Assembly (NCBI GenBank): GCA_900552495.1
Contig: URZY01000006.1
Coordinates: forward strand, 1 to 64,000
Reading direction: 5' to 3'
DNA length: 64,000 nt
Source: an uncultured Mycoplasmatota bacterium
GTDB lineage: Bacteria; Bacillota_I; Bacilli_A; RF39; UBA660
In this document: positions 17,196 through 25,675 of the stretch, piece after piece
How the letters are laid out: each line of letters begins with the position of its first letter
How positions within the stretch are numbered: the first letter of the stretch is position 1
The notes under the pieces: generated by a model
Told to the model about the DNA's origin: nothing
The model's input: only the letters and a program-made list of their open reading frames with translations
The model's database searches: none
Made by a program: the position numbers and the translations under genes

Positions 17196-19154
17196 TTAGG
17201 CTGCATATTTACTGTAAGTTGGGTGAACTCCAAGTCTTTTTTGTGCTACTTTTATTTCTTGCGCTGACATTGCACCTGTATACCTACTTGCCTGTTGGCT
17301 ATATATAGGTAAGTCTTGAATAATTTGATCTCTTTTTAATCTATAAGTCGTATCTAATGGTGCTTCTTTAGAAATTAAACCTAATTTTATTTGCGAAGCC
17401 TTAATTTCCTCATCTGTCATTCCAACTACATCTTTAGTTTGATGTTTAGGATTATTGTTAGTTGGGTGAACTGTATAGTTATCTGATGTTTCTAAATCCG
17501 GAGAAATTAAACCTAATTTTATTTGTGAAGCCTTAATCTCTTCATCTGTCATTCCTCTAGGCGGCTCACTGGCCCCTTTATTACTTAAAGAACTAGAGGT
17601 AGAAACGGTTTTGTTTTCAACTTTGGTTGGTGAGGCGGTCTTTTGACTGTCTTGCTGAGCATTTTTAGTAGCATTAGTTCTATAATATGATTTCAAATAA
17701 GCTAAATACTGTTGATTTGTCTCATACTTACTTTTTTCTCTTGGTGCTTGTTTAGACATAGATTCTAATCTTCGCTTAGCGTCTTCATAGTAAGCTTGGA
17801 CAAGGCTAGCATCTTGATCCTGCTTTAGTAACTTATCTTTTGCAGTTTTATCAAAGCAATACTTGGTAACATCAATATCTTCAGATTCAGAGACTTTTCT
17901 AATACTTTCAAGAACTTTTTTTCTAAACTCTGGATCTTTTTTCATTATTTGTGGTGCTAATAAATCAGGGTAATGTTTTATTGCATTAGCGGTTATATAA
18001 TAGGTCTTACCATTTTGTAAAGCGAATTCAAAGGATTTTACTTTTGCAGAATCACCAGTTAAACATTCTTGAATTCTAGGTCTTAATTCATTTACTAATC
18101 TTTCTTTAAATCTTGGATTCTCTATATATGCTTTATTGTAGCCTAGTCTTTCTTCTCGTTTTTGTTGATCTTCTGTTGAAGAAGCATAGAAAAGAGAATT
18201 TTGCATAGATTCTATCTCTGAAGAGGCTGCTAAATTAGCAATATAGTCAACCAAAGAGATATTTTGTCCTTTATATTTTATACTGCGATTTTTATTAGCT
18301 TTTAGCCAAGCATCCATTTCTATTTCTATTGCTTTTTCTAAACATTTTCCTCGGACTTCATTAAAAGAACGATTTTTTCCATTTTTAGGAGTTGGTTCTG
18401 AACCATAGCCAATCCAGCCGTCAATTTTTCCCGTTAAAATTGGTGGGTTCTGGCATCGCTGTCTAATATCAGGATTTTCTTTTGCAATATCCTGTAATAC
18501 TTCAATATATAATGGTAACCGCTCTGTATTTGAATATATAACAATACTGTCATCTCGATTACTGGTATCATCAAATTTAAAATAATACGGAATGTTTCTT
18601 TCGTCACATTTTCTTATGAATTCATTTACTACTTTATGAGTATCTATTCCCTCTGTGTTTAGATATAATCGATGATCTATATGAAATTGAGAACCTCTTT
18701 TACCATTAAAATATCTTGAATTAACGTGAATCCAACCAGAAAAAGCTCCTAAGCTCTCCCAACTATAATCTTCTATTGCACTTTCTAATTCTTTATCATT
18801 TTTTTGCCCGTATAAAATTTGGCGAGCTTCTTGTTCATTTTTTACATTTGGTGTAGTTTTTAAATATTCAATTAATTTGTGAATTCTATTATCAAACTTT
18901 TGGCGTGCTTTTAAATCTTCTAATTCTTCTGAAGTTAGACTTAATAATCCTTGCTTCCATTTATTAAATGCATTAGCATAGAATTTGTCTGCTTCGGCTG
19001 GCATATACTTTTGGCTGTATTTTTTCTTAGTATTTCTTACTAAATTGTGATAAAAACTTCCTCTCCTATTTTTATAAGCATTAGCTAATATATCTAATAG
19101 TTCGTCATTATCTAGTGGATTTTCAATGTTATTGTAAATGTCAATATAATTCAT
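17196..19154 (-). CDS. Large protein with a HopA1-like region and three C-terminal repeats
   Basis: A 652-residue soluble protein with no signal peptide or membrane segment. Residues about 140-290 resemble the HopA1 domain of bacterial effectors: HRLYLNTEG, then YYFKFDDTSNRDDSIVIYSN, then WIGYGSEPTPKN and RSFNEVRGKCLEKA. This is recognition by eye and moderate. Residues about 490-545 are Ser/Thr/Lys-rich linker. Three repeats follow: MTDEEIKASQIKLGLI twice and MSAQEIKVAQKRLGV once. It has its own promoter and lies just downstream of the WXG100 cluster, separated by that cluster's terminator. A link to type VII secretion is inferred from position only. Confidence 0.6.
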   Translation of the reverse strand: MNYIDIYNNIENPLDNDELLDILANAYKNRRGSFYHNLVRNTKKKYSQKYMPAEADKFYANAFNKWKQGLLSLTSEELEDLKARQKFDNRIHKLIEYLKTTPNVKNEQEARQILYGQKNDKELESAIEDYSWESLGAFSGWIHVNSRYFNGKRGSQFHIDHRLYLNTEGIDTHKVVNEFIRKCDERNIPYYFKFDDTSNRDDSIVIYSNTERLPLYIEVLQDIAKENPDIRQRCQNPPILTGKIDGWIGYGSEPTPKNGKNRSFNEVRGKCLEKAIEIEMDAWLKANKNRSIKYKGQNISLVDYIANLAASSEIESMQNSLFYASSTEDQQKREERLGYNKAYIENPRFKERLVNELRPRIQECLTGDSAKVKSFEFALQNGKTYYITANAIKHYPDLLAPQIMKKDPEFRKKVLESIRKVSESEDIDVTKYCFDKTAKDKLLKQDQDASLVQAYYEDAKRRLESMSKQAPREKSKYETNQQYLAYLKSYYRTNATKNAQQDSQKTASPTKVENKTVSTSSSLSNKGASEPPRGMTDEEIKASQIKLGLISPDLETSDNYTVHPTNNNPKHQTKDVVGMTDEEIKASQIKLGLISKEAPLDTTYRLKRDQIIQDLPIYSQQASRYTGAMSAQEIKVAQKRLGVHPTYSKYAA

Positions 19155-19185
19155 GACCTCAACCCCTTTTCAATTTGTGGTTTGT

Positions 19186-19214
19186 ATTATATCATATTTT
19201 GGTATTTTTTGCAA
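19186..19214 (-). promoter_or_regulatory. SigA-type promoter of the 652-residue gene
   Basis: On the minus strand TTGCAA (19209-19214) and TATAAT (19186-19191) are 17 bases apart, with the start codon about 30 bases downstream. Confidence 0.75.
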
Positions 19215-19245
19215 GTGATTGCAATATTATGGCTTTTGACAAAAT

Positions 19246-19270
19246 AAAAAAATCAGACTTAAGTCTGATT
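19246..19270 (-). terminator. Terminator at the end of the WXG100 cluster
   Basis: A perfect 20-base palindrome (19251-19270) followed on the minus strand by a T-rich run. It separates the cluster from the 652-residue gene. Confidence 0.8.
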
Positions 19271-19281
19271 ATAATTATCTT

Positions 19282-19581
19282 TTATATGCCAGCAATTGTA
19301 TTGCTTGCAGCAGCATCGGCTGCTTCATTGGCAGCAGTTACATTATATATATGTGTTTTCATAGCTACTACTTTTTCGTAAAATACTTCGTAATTTCTTC
19401 GAAGTTCATCATAGCGAGCTTTAGCACTATCAGCACCCGTACTTGACCAGTTGGCACCATATAAACTATTCATTACGCTATCTATGTCGTTAAAAATATT
19501 CATAATATTATCTGCATTGGCTTTAACAGCATCGGCACAGCTTCGAGCACCAGCATAGTCTTTTTCTTCAAATTCATTCAT
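19282..19581 (-). CDS. WXG100-like small protein, WxS variant
   Basis: A 99-residue helical-hairpin protein of WXG100/ESX type, expected to be exported by a type VII system as a dimer. The turn between helices reads YGANWSSTGADSAKARYDEL, with WSS in place of WxG. The second helix has RRNYEVFYEKV. The C-terminus is Ala-rich. It is the last gene of the cluster, 12 bases after the previous WXG100 gene and followed by a terminator. Whether it is secreted cannot be told here. Confidence 0.8.
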   Translation of the reverse strand: MNEFEEKDYAGARSCADAVKANADNIMNIFNDIDSVMNSLYGANWSSTGADSAKARYDELRRNYEVFYEKVVAMKTHIYNVTAANEAADAAASNTIAGI

Positions 19582-19593
19582 TTTTAGTCCTCC

Positions 19594-19893
19594 TTAAAAT
19601 AATCGTGCTCCAGCACTGGCATTATCCTCTTCTGTTCTGTTTAAAATATTTGCTCCTTCTGTTATTCTTTCACCTAGTTCATATAATAATTGTTGAAAGG
19701 CTTGTAAATTTTGAGCTTGTTCTTGATATGAATTATTAAATTCGTTAGCTGATAAACCACGCCAAATTGTCATTAGACTTTCAATATTATTCCTTAAACT
19801 ACTTAACTCATTGGCAAATAGTTCAGCATTGGCAATTGTATCCTTTCCATTTGTATTCATAGCTCCTGTATTTACACTTAATCCTCCGGCCAT
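19594..19893 (-). CDS. WXG100 (ESX-type) protein
   Basis: A 99-residue protein with the classic turn IWRGLSANEFNNSYQEQ (WRG = WXG). It has flanking amphipathic helices and no signal peptide. Near the C-terminus YELGE fits the YxxxD/E export motif. It is preceded by a TATAAT element in a 90-base gap, so it and the next gene may have their own transcript. It is a likely partner of the downstream WxS protein. Confidence 0.88.
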   Translation of the reverse strand: MAGGLSVNTGAMNTNGKDTIANAELFANELSSLRNNIESLMTIWRGLSANEFNNSYQEQAQNLQAFQQLLYELGERITEGANILNRTEEDNASAGARLF

Positions 19894-19917
19894 ATTCTTA
19901 CCTCCTATTCTATATTT

Positions 19918-19923
19918 ATTATA
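19918..19923 (-). promoter_or_regulatory. Internal -10 element before two small WXG100 genes
   Basis: TATAAT on the minus strand in the only sizeable gap of the cluster (19894-19983). The -35 region at the proper distance is weak, so this is tentative. Confidence 0.45.
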
Positions 19924-19983
19924 TCATTTATTGCCTTAATTACACTTTCTTTATTAGATATAAGACATAATTTTACAATATTA

Positions 19984-20271
19984 TTAAATTCTTTGGGTTG
20001 CTAATTCATTATCGAGTTGTTCAATTGCTTCGGCGGCTTTTTTGATATACTCGCCAGCACTTTTAATTTTATTAGCATTTTGATTTGCAATTTCTACCTG
20101 ACTTGAACATTGATTATAGAAATTTTCTTTTGTTGCTCCAGACCAAGTTGATAAATCACTTTCTATTGAAGATGCGAACGTTGTAACTGACGTTTGCATA
20201 GTAACGGCGGTATTACACATTTTTTCACCGGCGGCTTTTACTTGTGCAAAATCGCAAACATATTTTGCCAT
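19984..20271 (-). CDS. WXG100 (ESX-type) protein
   Basis: A 95-residue helical-hairpin protein with the turn DLSTWSGATKENFYNQ (WSG = WXG) near residue 43 and two cysteines beyond those usual in the family. It starts 12 bases after the CHAP-domain gene with an AGGAGG site, so it belongs to the same transcript. A probable secreted partner of the larger proteins encoded upstream. Confidence 0.85.
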   Translation of the reverse strand: MAKYVCDFAQVKAAGEKMCNTAVTMQTSVTTFASSIESDLSTWSGATKENFYNQCSSQVEIANQNANKIKSAGEYIKKAAEAIEQLDNELATQRI

Positions 20272-20283
20272 AACAAATCCTCC

Positions 20284-21255
20284 TTATACCTGAGATAAAT
20301 TTTGATTTTTTCTTACAATTAAGTCTTTATAGTTTGGTGTACCATAGCCAATAATATTTTTATTAGCAGATTCGTATGTTTTCTGAGTCATCTCTTTATT
20401 GTTAGTACTTTCTATTGTATAAATCTTATTACCTTCACTTTTAGTTATTATACCTATGTGATCAGCAATATTATCATTATCATTATCAAAGAAAACAACA
20501 TCTCCTATTGAGGGACTGTAGTTTTCTGTTTGAAATTGAGATTGAGATGTAAAAAACTTTACGCCCTCTTCTGCCGTTTTAAAAGTCGGCAGAACTGTGC
20601 TATTTTCATATCCTGATGTACTAGCACACCAATTAATAAACTCACTACACCAACTGGTGGAATCTTCTGTTAAAAATTGTTCTTCGATGGCGGTTGCAGA
20701 TGTTTCTTCTAGATATGTCAAGGCCTGATTTACAATAGTTGTAGCACTTAATTCTTGATTTTGTTCTTCGATGGCAGTATCAGAAGTTAATGTTTCAATT
20801 TGATTGTCTGTTGCAGTCTCTGAATTTTCTTCTTCTCTTTGAACCGTGATTACAGGGGTAGCGGCTGTGGTAGTTATTGTTGCACCTGTTGATCCAGTTA
20901 CAGCTGTACCGTGATAACTAGATGATGTTCCTCTAGAAGATGAGTAGGAGTAATTATTATTTGATTGATTATTTTCAGATTGCTCATTAGTATTATTGGC
21001 AGTCATATTTGAAGTTTGAAGAGCTGTATGAGCAGATACAGTCTCTTTCATAAATAATGCAGTATTTTTTACCTTTTGGTGACAGGCATCTATATTTGAA
21101 GCAATTGTTTGCTTAGCTGATGTAAAGTCAAATTCATCGCAAGAAGTATCATAAGAACTAAATTGATTAGCTAAGCTGGAAAGCTCAGCTGCTAAATTGT
21201 CAATAGTATTTGAGATAGAATTTACCTCATCAGTATTTAAAATAAAAACAGCCAT
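20284..21255 (-). CDS. WXG100-like N-terminus fused to a CHAP-type peptidoglycan hydrolase
   Basis: A 323-residue protein. Residues 1-80 form two helices of WXG100 length, but the turn lacks Trp (YDTSCDEFDF). Residues 85-190 are Ser/Thr/Asn/Gln-rich linker. Residues about 195-300 are a CHAP amidase/endopeptidase: SWCSEFINWCAS with the catalytic Cys, DNIADHIGIIT with the His, then YTIESTNN. No signal peptide, so export through a type VII system is inferred. It lies 12 bases from both neighbours in the cluster. Confidence 0.82.
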   Translation of the reverse strand: MAVFILNTDEVNSISNTIDNLAAELSSLANQFSSYDTSCDEFDFTSAKQTIASNIDACHQKVKNTALFMKETVSAHTALQTSNMTANNTNEQSENNQSNNNYSYSSSRGTSSSYHGTAVTGSTGATITTTAATPVITVQREEENSETATDNQIETLTSDTAIEEQNQELSATTIVNQALTYLEETSATAIEEQFLTEDSTSWCSEFINWCASTSGYENSTVLPTFKTAEEGVKFFTSQSQFQTENYSPSIGDVVFFDNDNDNIADHIGIITKSEGNKIYTIESTNNKEMTQKTYESANKNIIGYGTPNYKDLIVRKNQNLSQV

Positions 21256-21267
21256 AATACACCTCCT

Positions 21268-22089
21268 TTAAGTTGTTTGAACAGGGTCCCATTGATTTAA
21301 ACCATATGTTTCTATTATATTTATTAATTTATTTGTGTATTCTAAGTCTGTTGCATACCCACACTCTCTAACTGTTCTCGCTGCATCTTTATAATTTGTT
21401 GAGGCTAGGACTGGTTTATATCTATCATTTGTTAACAATTTGGCGTGATCTTCAATCGACTCAGATATTGAATCATAATCTCGGAAAGTTGCAACTGTTT
21501 GGTATGTACTTCCGTCTGAATTTTGCTCCCAAGTGGAACAGTTTTGAGTTTTTCCGGTCCAACTGCTTCCGGCTTTAATACCAAAAATATTATTGCCTAT
21601 TTTACTGTCTCCCCAACCGGTCTCTAAAATAGCTTGAGCCAATGTTAAGGATGGTAAAACACCATATTTGTTATATGCAGAAACAGCTCCATCTTTAATC
21701 GAATTAACAAAGTCTAATTTTTCACCACTAAGTGCAGTAGTTCCTGTGTTTTGATATGCCGCAGCAGTTGCTGTTTCTGTTTGATTATTTAAATTTAGAA
21801 CTGTATTAGAGGCGGCTGAATCTCCAGTTTGATAGTTACTAGAGGTTGTTGAAAGATATGATGTTATTGTTGTTAAATTCCCCATTAATGTATTTAATTC
21901 GTCGGTTAAAGTGTTGATTCCATTGAGACAATCATCGCAAATTGGACCCATAAATATAGAATTATCGCTTATGATTGTTTTGGCTTCGATGATAGATGTT
22001 GCACACTCTTCAACTGCTTGGTGAGCTTGATTTGTTGTTGTAATAGCATTATCAAATATACTATAATCAGAAATATTATATTCATTCAT
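21268..22089 (-). CDS. WXG100-like N-terminus fused to a GH73 glucosaminidase
   Basis: A 273-residue protein. Residues 1-90 are a helical hairpin whose turn reads NSIFMGPICDDC, with Phe where WXG has Trp. Residues about 120-265 are a GH73 (FlgJ/LytF-type) N-acetylglucosaminidase: LTLAQAILETGWGDS with the catalytic Glu, NNIFGIKAG, then TFRDYDSISESIEDHAKLL. It would cut glycan strands. No signal peptide. It sits between the C39-like and CHAP genes in the same transcript. Confidence 0.85.
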   Translation of the reverse strand: MNEYNISDYSIFDNAITTTNQAHQAVEECATSIIEAKTIISDNSIFMGPICDDCLNGINTLTDELNTLMGNLTTITSYLSTTSSNYQTGDSAASNTVLNLNNQTETATAAAYQNTGTTALSGEKLDFVNSIKDGAVSAYNKYGVLPSLTLAQAILETGWGDSKIGNNIFGIKAGSSWTGKTQNCSTWEQNSDGSTYQTVATFRDYDSISESIEDHAKLLTNDRYKPVLASTNYKDAARTVRECGYATDLEYTNKLINIIETYGLNQWDPVQTT

Positions 22090-22113
22090 ATAATCACCCC
22101 TATTTTGTGAGAA

Positions 22114-23037
22114 TTATACACTATATGCCCACATTTCTTTTCCTTCATTTAAAAATACATTAATATCATATGTTTGGTTTGAACGACTTTCGCTATTAGG
22201 ATCGGCAACTGTTACTTGACCATTTTCGTCAATGTCTCTTAGGACTATAAAATGTCCCGAACTAGTAAATGTACCAGGCCCCATAGACATAATAACGGGA
22301 TTATCGCCGTTTAAACCATTAATTATATTTTCTCTAGTAACTGATTGCTCTATGCAATTAACACCATACTTATCTGCTATATCACCAAAGTATGACCAAT
22401 AGGTTCCTTGACTGCAAGTATATGTTCCATTACCAAACGCAGCAGTCTCTACCGGTGTTATTTCTTGACCTTTTAAGTATGAAAGAACCATAGCTGCTGA
22501 GGTTGGACCACATCCAGAGGTAGCAATAGTACCTTCTGAATATGGTTGACTATAGTTATATTGATAGTAATTTGTAAAACTTCCTAGTGGTGATTGGCCG
22601 GATAAAGCGCTACCTCCGACTGAAGAAATACTTGAACTTTTGTCTAAAGTCTTTGAGGAAGCAGCACTTAATAATTCCATTATTTCAGCTTTTTTGGTAT
22701 TTATAACGGTTGTATAATTTTGAACTTCTGCACTGTAATTTCTAATTGCAACGTTATCTGAATTATTTTTAGCGATTCTTAGATTAGAATTAGCTAAATC
22801 TAAATTTGTTTTAGCTCTTGTATATTCATTATATGCTGTTATAGCATTGGCAAAGTTTGTTAGCTGACTAGTAAGTGTACTCACATAACTAGAAGCAAAG
22901 TCTGTTGCTTGACTACGGAGACTATCTCCTGAGGCGCCTTGCCATATATCATTAGTAGAAGTTACTCCAGAATTATATTGCTGAATAATTGATTCTAATG
23001 TTTGAGCTACTTCATTAACTGATCCACTACTAACCAT
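22114..23037 (-). CDS. WXG100 domain fused to a C39-like cysteine peptidase
   Basis: About 307 residues. The N-terminus is a true WXG100 domain with turn NDIWQGASGDSLRSQ, followed by a coiled-coil-like helix (about 70-125). The C-terminal papain-like C39 domain shows GCGPTSAAMVLSYLKG with the catalytic Cys, SSGHFIVLRDIDENG with the His, and ADPN with the Asp. No signal peptide. It is the first gene of the cluster. ATG at 23037 is chosen because AGGTG lies upstream; a GTG nine bases earlier is within that site. Confidence 0.85.
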   Translation of the reverse strand: MVSSGSVNEVAQTLESIIQQYNSGVTSTNDIWQGASGDSLRSQATDFASSYVSTLTSQLTNFANAITAYNEYTRAKTNLDLANSNLRIAKNNSDNVAIRNYSAEVQNYTTVINTKKAEIMELLSAASSKTLDKSSSISSVGGSALSGQSPLGSFTNYYQYNYSQPYSEGTIATSGCGPTSAAMVLSYLKGQEITPVETAAFGNGTYTCSQGTYWSYFGDIADKYGVNCIEQSVTRENIINGLNGDNPVIMSMGPGTFTSSGHFIVLRDIDENGQVTVADPNSESRSNQTYDINVFLNEGKEMWAYSV

Positions 23038-23061
23038 TAAAAACACCTACCTTATATTGTT

Positions 23062-23090
23062 ATTTTACCATCTTATTTACTGTAAAACAA
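23062..23090 (-). promoter_or_regulatory. Promoter of the WXG/hydrolase cluster
   Basis: On the minus strand TTGTTT (23085-23090) and TAAAAT (23062-23067) are 17 bases apart, about 25 bases before the first gene. It faces away from the promoter of the 23167 gene. Confidence 0.6.
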
Positions 23091-23120
23091 ATTTTTTTGT
23101 TCTTTAACTGTAAATTACTT

Positions 23121-23149
23121 TGATTAGATTGACAAATTATATTATAATT
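23121..23149 (+). promoter_or_regulatory. SigA-type promoter of the divergent gene
   Basis: TTGATT (23121-23126) and TATAAT (23144-23149) are 17 bases apart. The predicted transcript start is only about 10 bases before the start codon, giving a very short leader that begins near the ribosome-binding site. Confidence 0.7.
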
Positions 23150-23166
23150 GTGATAGGTGATGATTG

Positions 23167-23685
23167 ATGAATAATTCTGTTGAAAAGCTAGTTAAGGATT
23201 TAAATGAGTTTAGTCATAGAAATAATTTTGAAGTTCCTGTACTAGATGGGTTTGAAAAAATAAAAACTAATGGTGATAATATTATTTTTTCGGCTAAGTC
23301 TAAAGAAAATTTTATAGAGAGCCTTATAGAGGATAGGAAGTTATCTTCTATTGAGGATGTGAAGTCAAAGATTGCTAGTATAATTAAAGAGATGCAGAAG
23401 TTTTTTAAGCAAAATGGGGCTGAAATTGAAACTGCTTTTTATAAGGAACTCGTTATTAATAGTATTAGTTATTACGTGTATATACAGAAAACAAGTTGTG
23501 AAAAAAATGTTAATATGCAAATAAGTGCCTATTTTTTGGAGCCAAATAGTAAGTTTCTTTATCAACTTTCTATATTATCACCTACTTTTGATAAAAATGT
23601 GTTTGATGATAAAGCGGAAATGGAATTAACTTTTAAGTTAATAAAAATGATTGAAGCTGTTTTACCAGGTATTAAATTTGTTTGA
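23167..23685 (+). CDS. Unknown protein divergent from the WXG cluster
   Basis: A 172-residue soluble protein, not recognised. It appears alpha/beta, with a Lys-rich helix around residues 65-85 and two beta-strand stretches (SISYYVYIQKT and MQISAYFLE). No membrane segment, signal peptide or catalytic motif is visible. ATG at 23167 is preferred to an adjacent TTG because AGGTGA is correctly spaced. Its divergent position suggests a chaperone, regulator or accessory factor for the cluster, but that is inference only. It is one of few plus-strand genes on this side of the origin. Confidence 0.65.
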   Translation: MNNSVEKLVKDLNEFSHRNNFEVPVLDGFEKIKTNGDNIIFSAKSKENFIESLIEDRKLSSIEDVKSKIASIIKEMQKFFKQNGAEIETAFYKELVINSISYYVYIQKTSCEKNVNMQISAYFLEPNSKFLYQLSILSPTFDKNVFDDKAEMELTFKLIKMIEAVLPGIKFV

Positions 23686-23692
23686 TTAAATT

Positions 23693-23726
23693 AAAACTAC
23701 ACATTAGTAAATGTGTAGTTTTTTTA
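23693..23726. terminator. Bidirectional terminator between the 23167 gene and ung
   Basis: AAAACTACACATT and AATGTGTAGTTTT form a 13-base-pair stem with a 4-base loop and T tracts on both strands. It closes the long operon that ends with ung. Confidence 0.85.
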
Positions 23727-24386
23727 TTCAACTCGCCAATCTATTTCTTTTAGACCTTTACTTTTTAAGAAATTGTTTGTTTTTGAAAATGGTTTACTCC
23801 CAAAAAAACCATTTCTTGCTGAAAATGGGGATGGATGTGGTGATTCAATTACGTAATGAATAGGATTGGTAATTAAACTTTTTTTATTTCTGGCGTAGCT
23901 TCCCCAAAGAATAAAGACAATAGGCTCTTTTTTTTGATTAAGTATTTTTATAACATTGTCAGTAAAGGTTTCCCAACCTTTATCTTTATGGGATGTTGGC
24001 ATATGTTCTTGAACAGTTAAAACTGCATTTAATAATAAAACACCCTCTTTTGCCCATGGCTTTAGTGAATTATGTTCCGGAAATGGTATTTGTAAATCAT
24101 TTTCTAGTTCCTTAAAAATGTTTTTTAATGATGGAGGTTTAAGAACTTCGTTACTTACGGAGAAGGATAATCCCTCCGCTTGGTTTGGACCATGATATGG
24201 ATCTTGACCCAATATTACAACTTTGACATCATCAAAAGATGTGTATCTAAAGGCATTAAAAACTTCGTTTTGTTTTGGATAAATGACTTTTGTTTTATAT
24301 TCTTCTTTAACAAAATTCATTAAGTTTTTAAAATATTCCTTTTGATATTCTTTAGATAATAATTTATCCCATGAATTTCCTATCAT
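23724..24386 (-). CDS. ung: Uracil-DNA glycosylase
   Basis: Removes uracil from DNA in base excision repair. 220 residues, family 1. Motif A GQDPYHGPNQAEGLSFSV (catalytic Asp near 62) and motif B HPSPFSARNGFFG (His near 185) are intact. It starts two bases after the PHP gene and is the last gene of an eight-gene operon. Confidence 0.95.
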   Translation of the reverse strand: MIGNSWDKLLSKEYQKEYFKNLMNFVKEEYKTKVIYPKQNEVFNAFRYTSFDDVKVVILGQDPYHGPNQAEGLSFSVSNEVLKPPSLKNIFKELENDLQIPFPEHNSLKPWAKEGVLLLNAVLTVQEHMPTSHKDKGWETFTDNVIKILNQKKEPIVFILWGSYARNKKSLITNPIHYVIESPHPSPFSARNGFFGSKPFSKTNNFLKSKGLKEIDWRVE

Positions 24387-24388
24387 AT

Positions 24389-25207
24389 TTACTCCTTTAC
24401 TTCAAATTCTATCTTTTTTAAAAATAAATCTAAATTTTCATTAGAGATGGTAGAATAACCGAGGTCTTTTATGTCGTTATTTTCAGGATATTTATGAAAG
24501 TCCGATCCTCCTGTTATTAATAATTTGTATTTTTTAGCGAGCTTTAAAAATCTCTTTTCGTCAGTGGCGGTATTGCTTGGATAATATGCTTCTATACCAT
24601 CTATTCCTTGTCTAATTAAGTCTTCAAGATTATTCTTTTGAATATAAACAGGATGAGCAAGGACCGCTATTGCATTATTTTGATGTAATAAATCTACGGC
24701 GTCTTTAAAAACTAAGTTTTCTGTTTTTACATACGCTAAACAAGAGTCTCCAATATATCTATCGAAGGCATCATTAAAAGGTATTCGATATTTTTCTTCA
24801 AGGGCTTTGGCAACATGTACTCTACCAATAGCACCATCAGCAAATTTAGAGATATCTTCGTACTTTAATTCTAAATTGAAGTATTTTTTTAATTTTCTTA
24901 TTATTTCAAAGGCTCGTTCTTTTCTTTTATTAGCATAGTAATCAAGTGTTTCTATCATTTTAGATGGTATTTCATTATGAATAAAATAACCCAATAGATG
25001 AATGTTTTCGCCTTTTGAATAAGTTGATAGTTCAACACCAATGATAATTGGAAGTCTATTTCTTTTTATTTCATCAAGGGCCTTTACAGAATCGTGGTCT
25101 GTTATAGCAATAATATTAACTCCCTTTTTCTTAGCATATTTTAATAATTCACTTGGAGTTAATATTCCATCAGAACTAGTTGAATGATTATGTAAATCTG
25201 CTTTCAT
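24389..25207 (-). CDS. PHP-domain phosphoesterase (YciV/RNase AM-like)
   Basis: About 272 residues. Metal-binding motifs are in order: ADLHNHSTSSDG, AITDHDSV, LGYFIH, LAHPVY and GGSDFHKYP. This matches the stand-alone PHP family of 3'-5' oligonucleotide phosphoesterases. The true substrate is not shown by sequence. The start is taken as ATG 25207, preceded by AGAGGTG. It lies between rlmH and ung in the operon. Confidence 0.85.
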   Translation of the reverse strand: MKADLHNHSTSSDGILTPSELLKYAKKKGVNIIAITDHDSVKALDEIKRNRLPIIIGVELSTYSKGENIHLLGYFIHNEIPSKMIETLDYYANKRKERAFEIIRKLKKYFNLELKYEDISKFADGAIGRVHVAKALEEKYRIPFNDAFDRYIGDSCLAYVKTENLVFKDAVDLLHQNNAIAVLAHPVYIQKNNLEDLIRQGIDGIEAYYPSNTATDEKRFLKLAKKYKLLITGGSDFHKYPENNDIKDLGYSTISNENLDLFLKKIEFEVKE

Positions 25208-25218
25208 AAACACCTCTT

Positions 25219-25674
25219 TTATTTATGGTATCTTTCATTATTAATAATTTTATAAGCCCGATATATTTGCTCTAATAGCATAATCCTAAATAATTGATGG
25301 GGAAAAGTCATTTGAGAAAAAGATAAATGAAATTTGGCCTTGTCTTTTATTTCTTGACTTAATCCGTAACTTCCGCCAATGACAAAGGTAATATTGCTAT
25401 TTTCCATTAATACTTGATCTATTTTTTTAGAAAAATTAACTGATGTTAGTTCTTTTCCTTCTATTTCTAGTGTTATTAGATATTCTTTATCATTTAAATG
25501 TCTTTTTATTTTTTCAGCTTCTAGTAAAATAGCTTTTTGTTCTTCAACTAAACCTTCATCTTTTACCTCAATTAATTCTATTGTTGTATACTTCTTTAGT
25601 CTTTTTAAATACTCTGAGATAGCATCTTTAAAGTACTTTTCTTTAATAGCACCAACTGTAATTATTTTTATCAT
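25219..25674 (-). CDS. rlmH: 23S rRNA pseudouridine-1915 N3-methyltransferase (RlmH)
   Basis: SPOUT methyltransferase acting on the 70S ribosome. 151 residues, with GSYGLSQEIKDKA and the C-terminal knot LSFSQMTFPHQLFRIMLLEQIYRAYKI in which the HQL segment is diagnostic. It lies directly after walJ as in Bacillus, with one base between genes. Confidence 0.95.
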   Translation of the reverse strand: MIKIITVGAIKEKYFKDAISEYLKRLKKYTTIELIEVKDEGLVEEQKAILLEAEKIKRHLNDKEYLITLEIEGKELTSVNFSKKIDQVLMENSNITFVIGGSYGLSQEIKDKAKFHLSFSQMTFPHQLFRIMLLEQIYRAYKIINNERYHK

Positions 25675-25675
25675 A

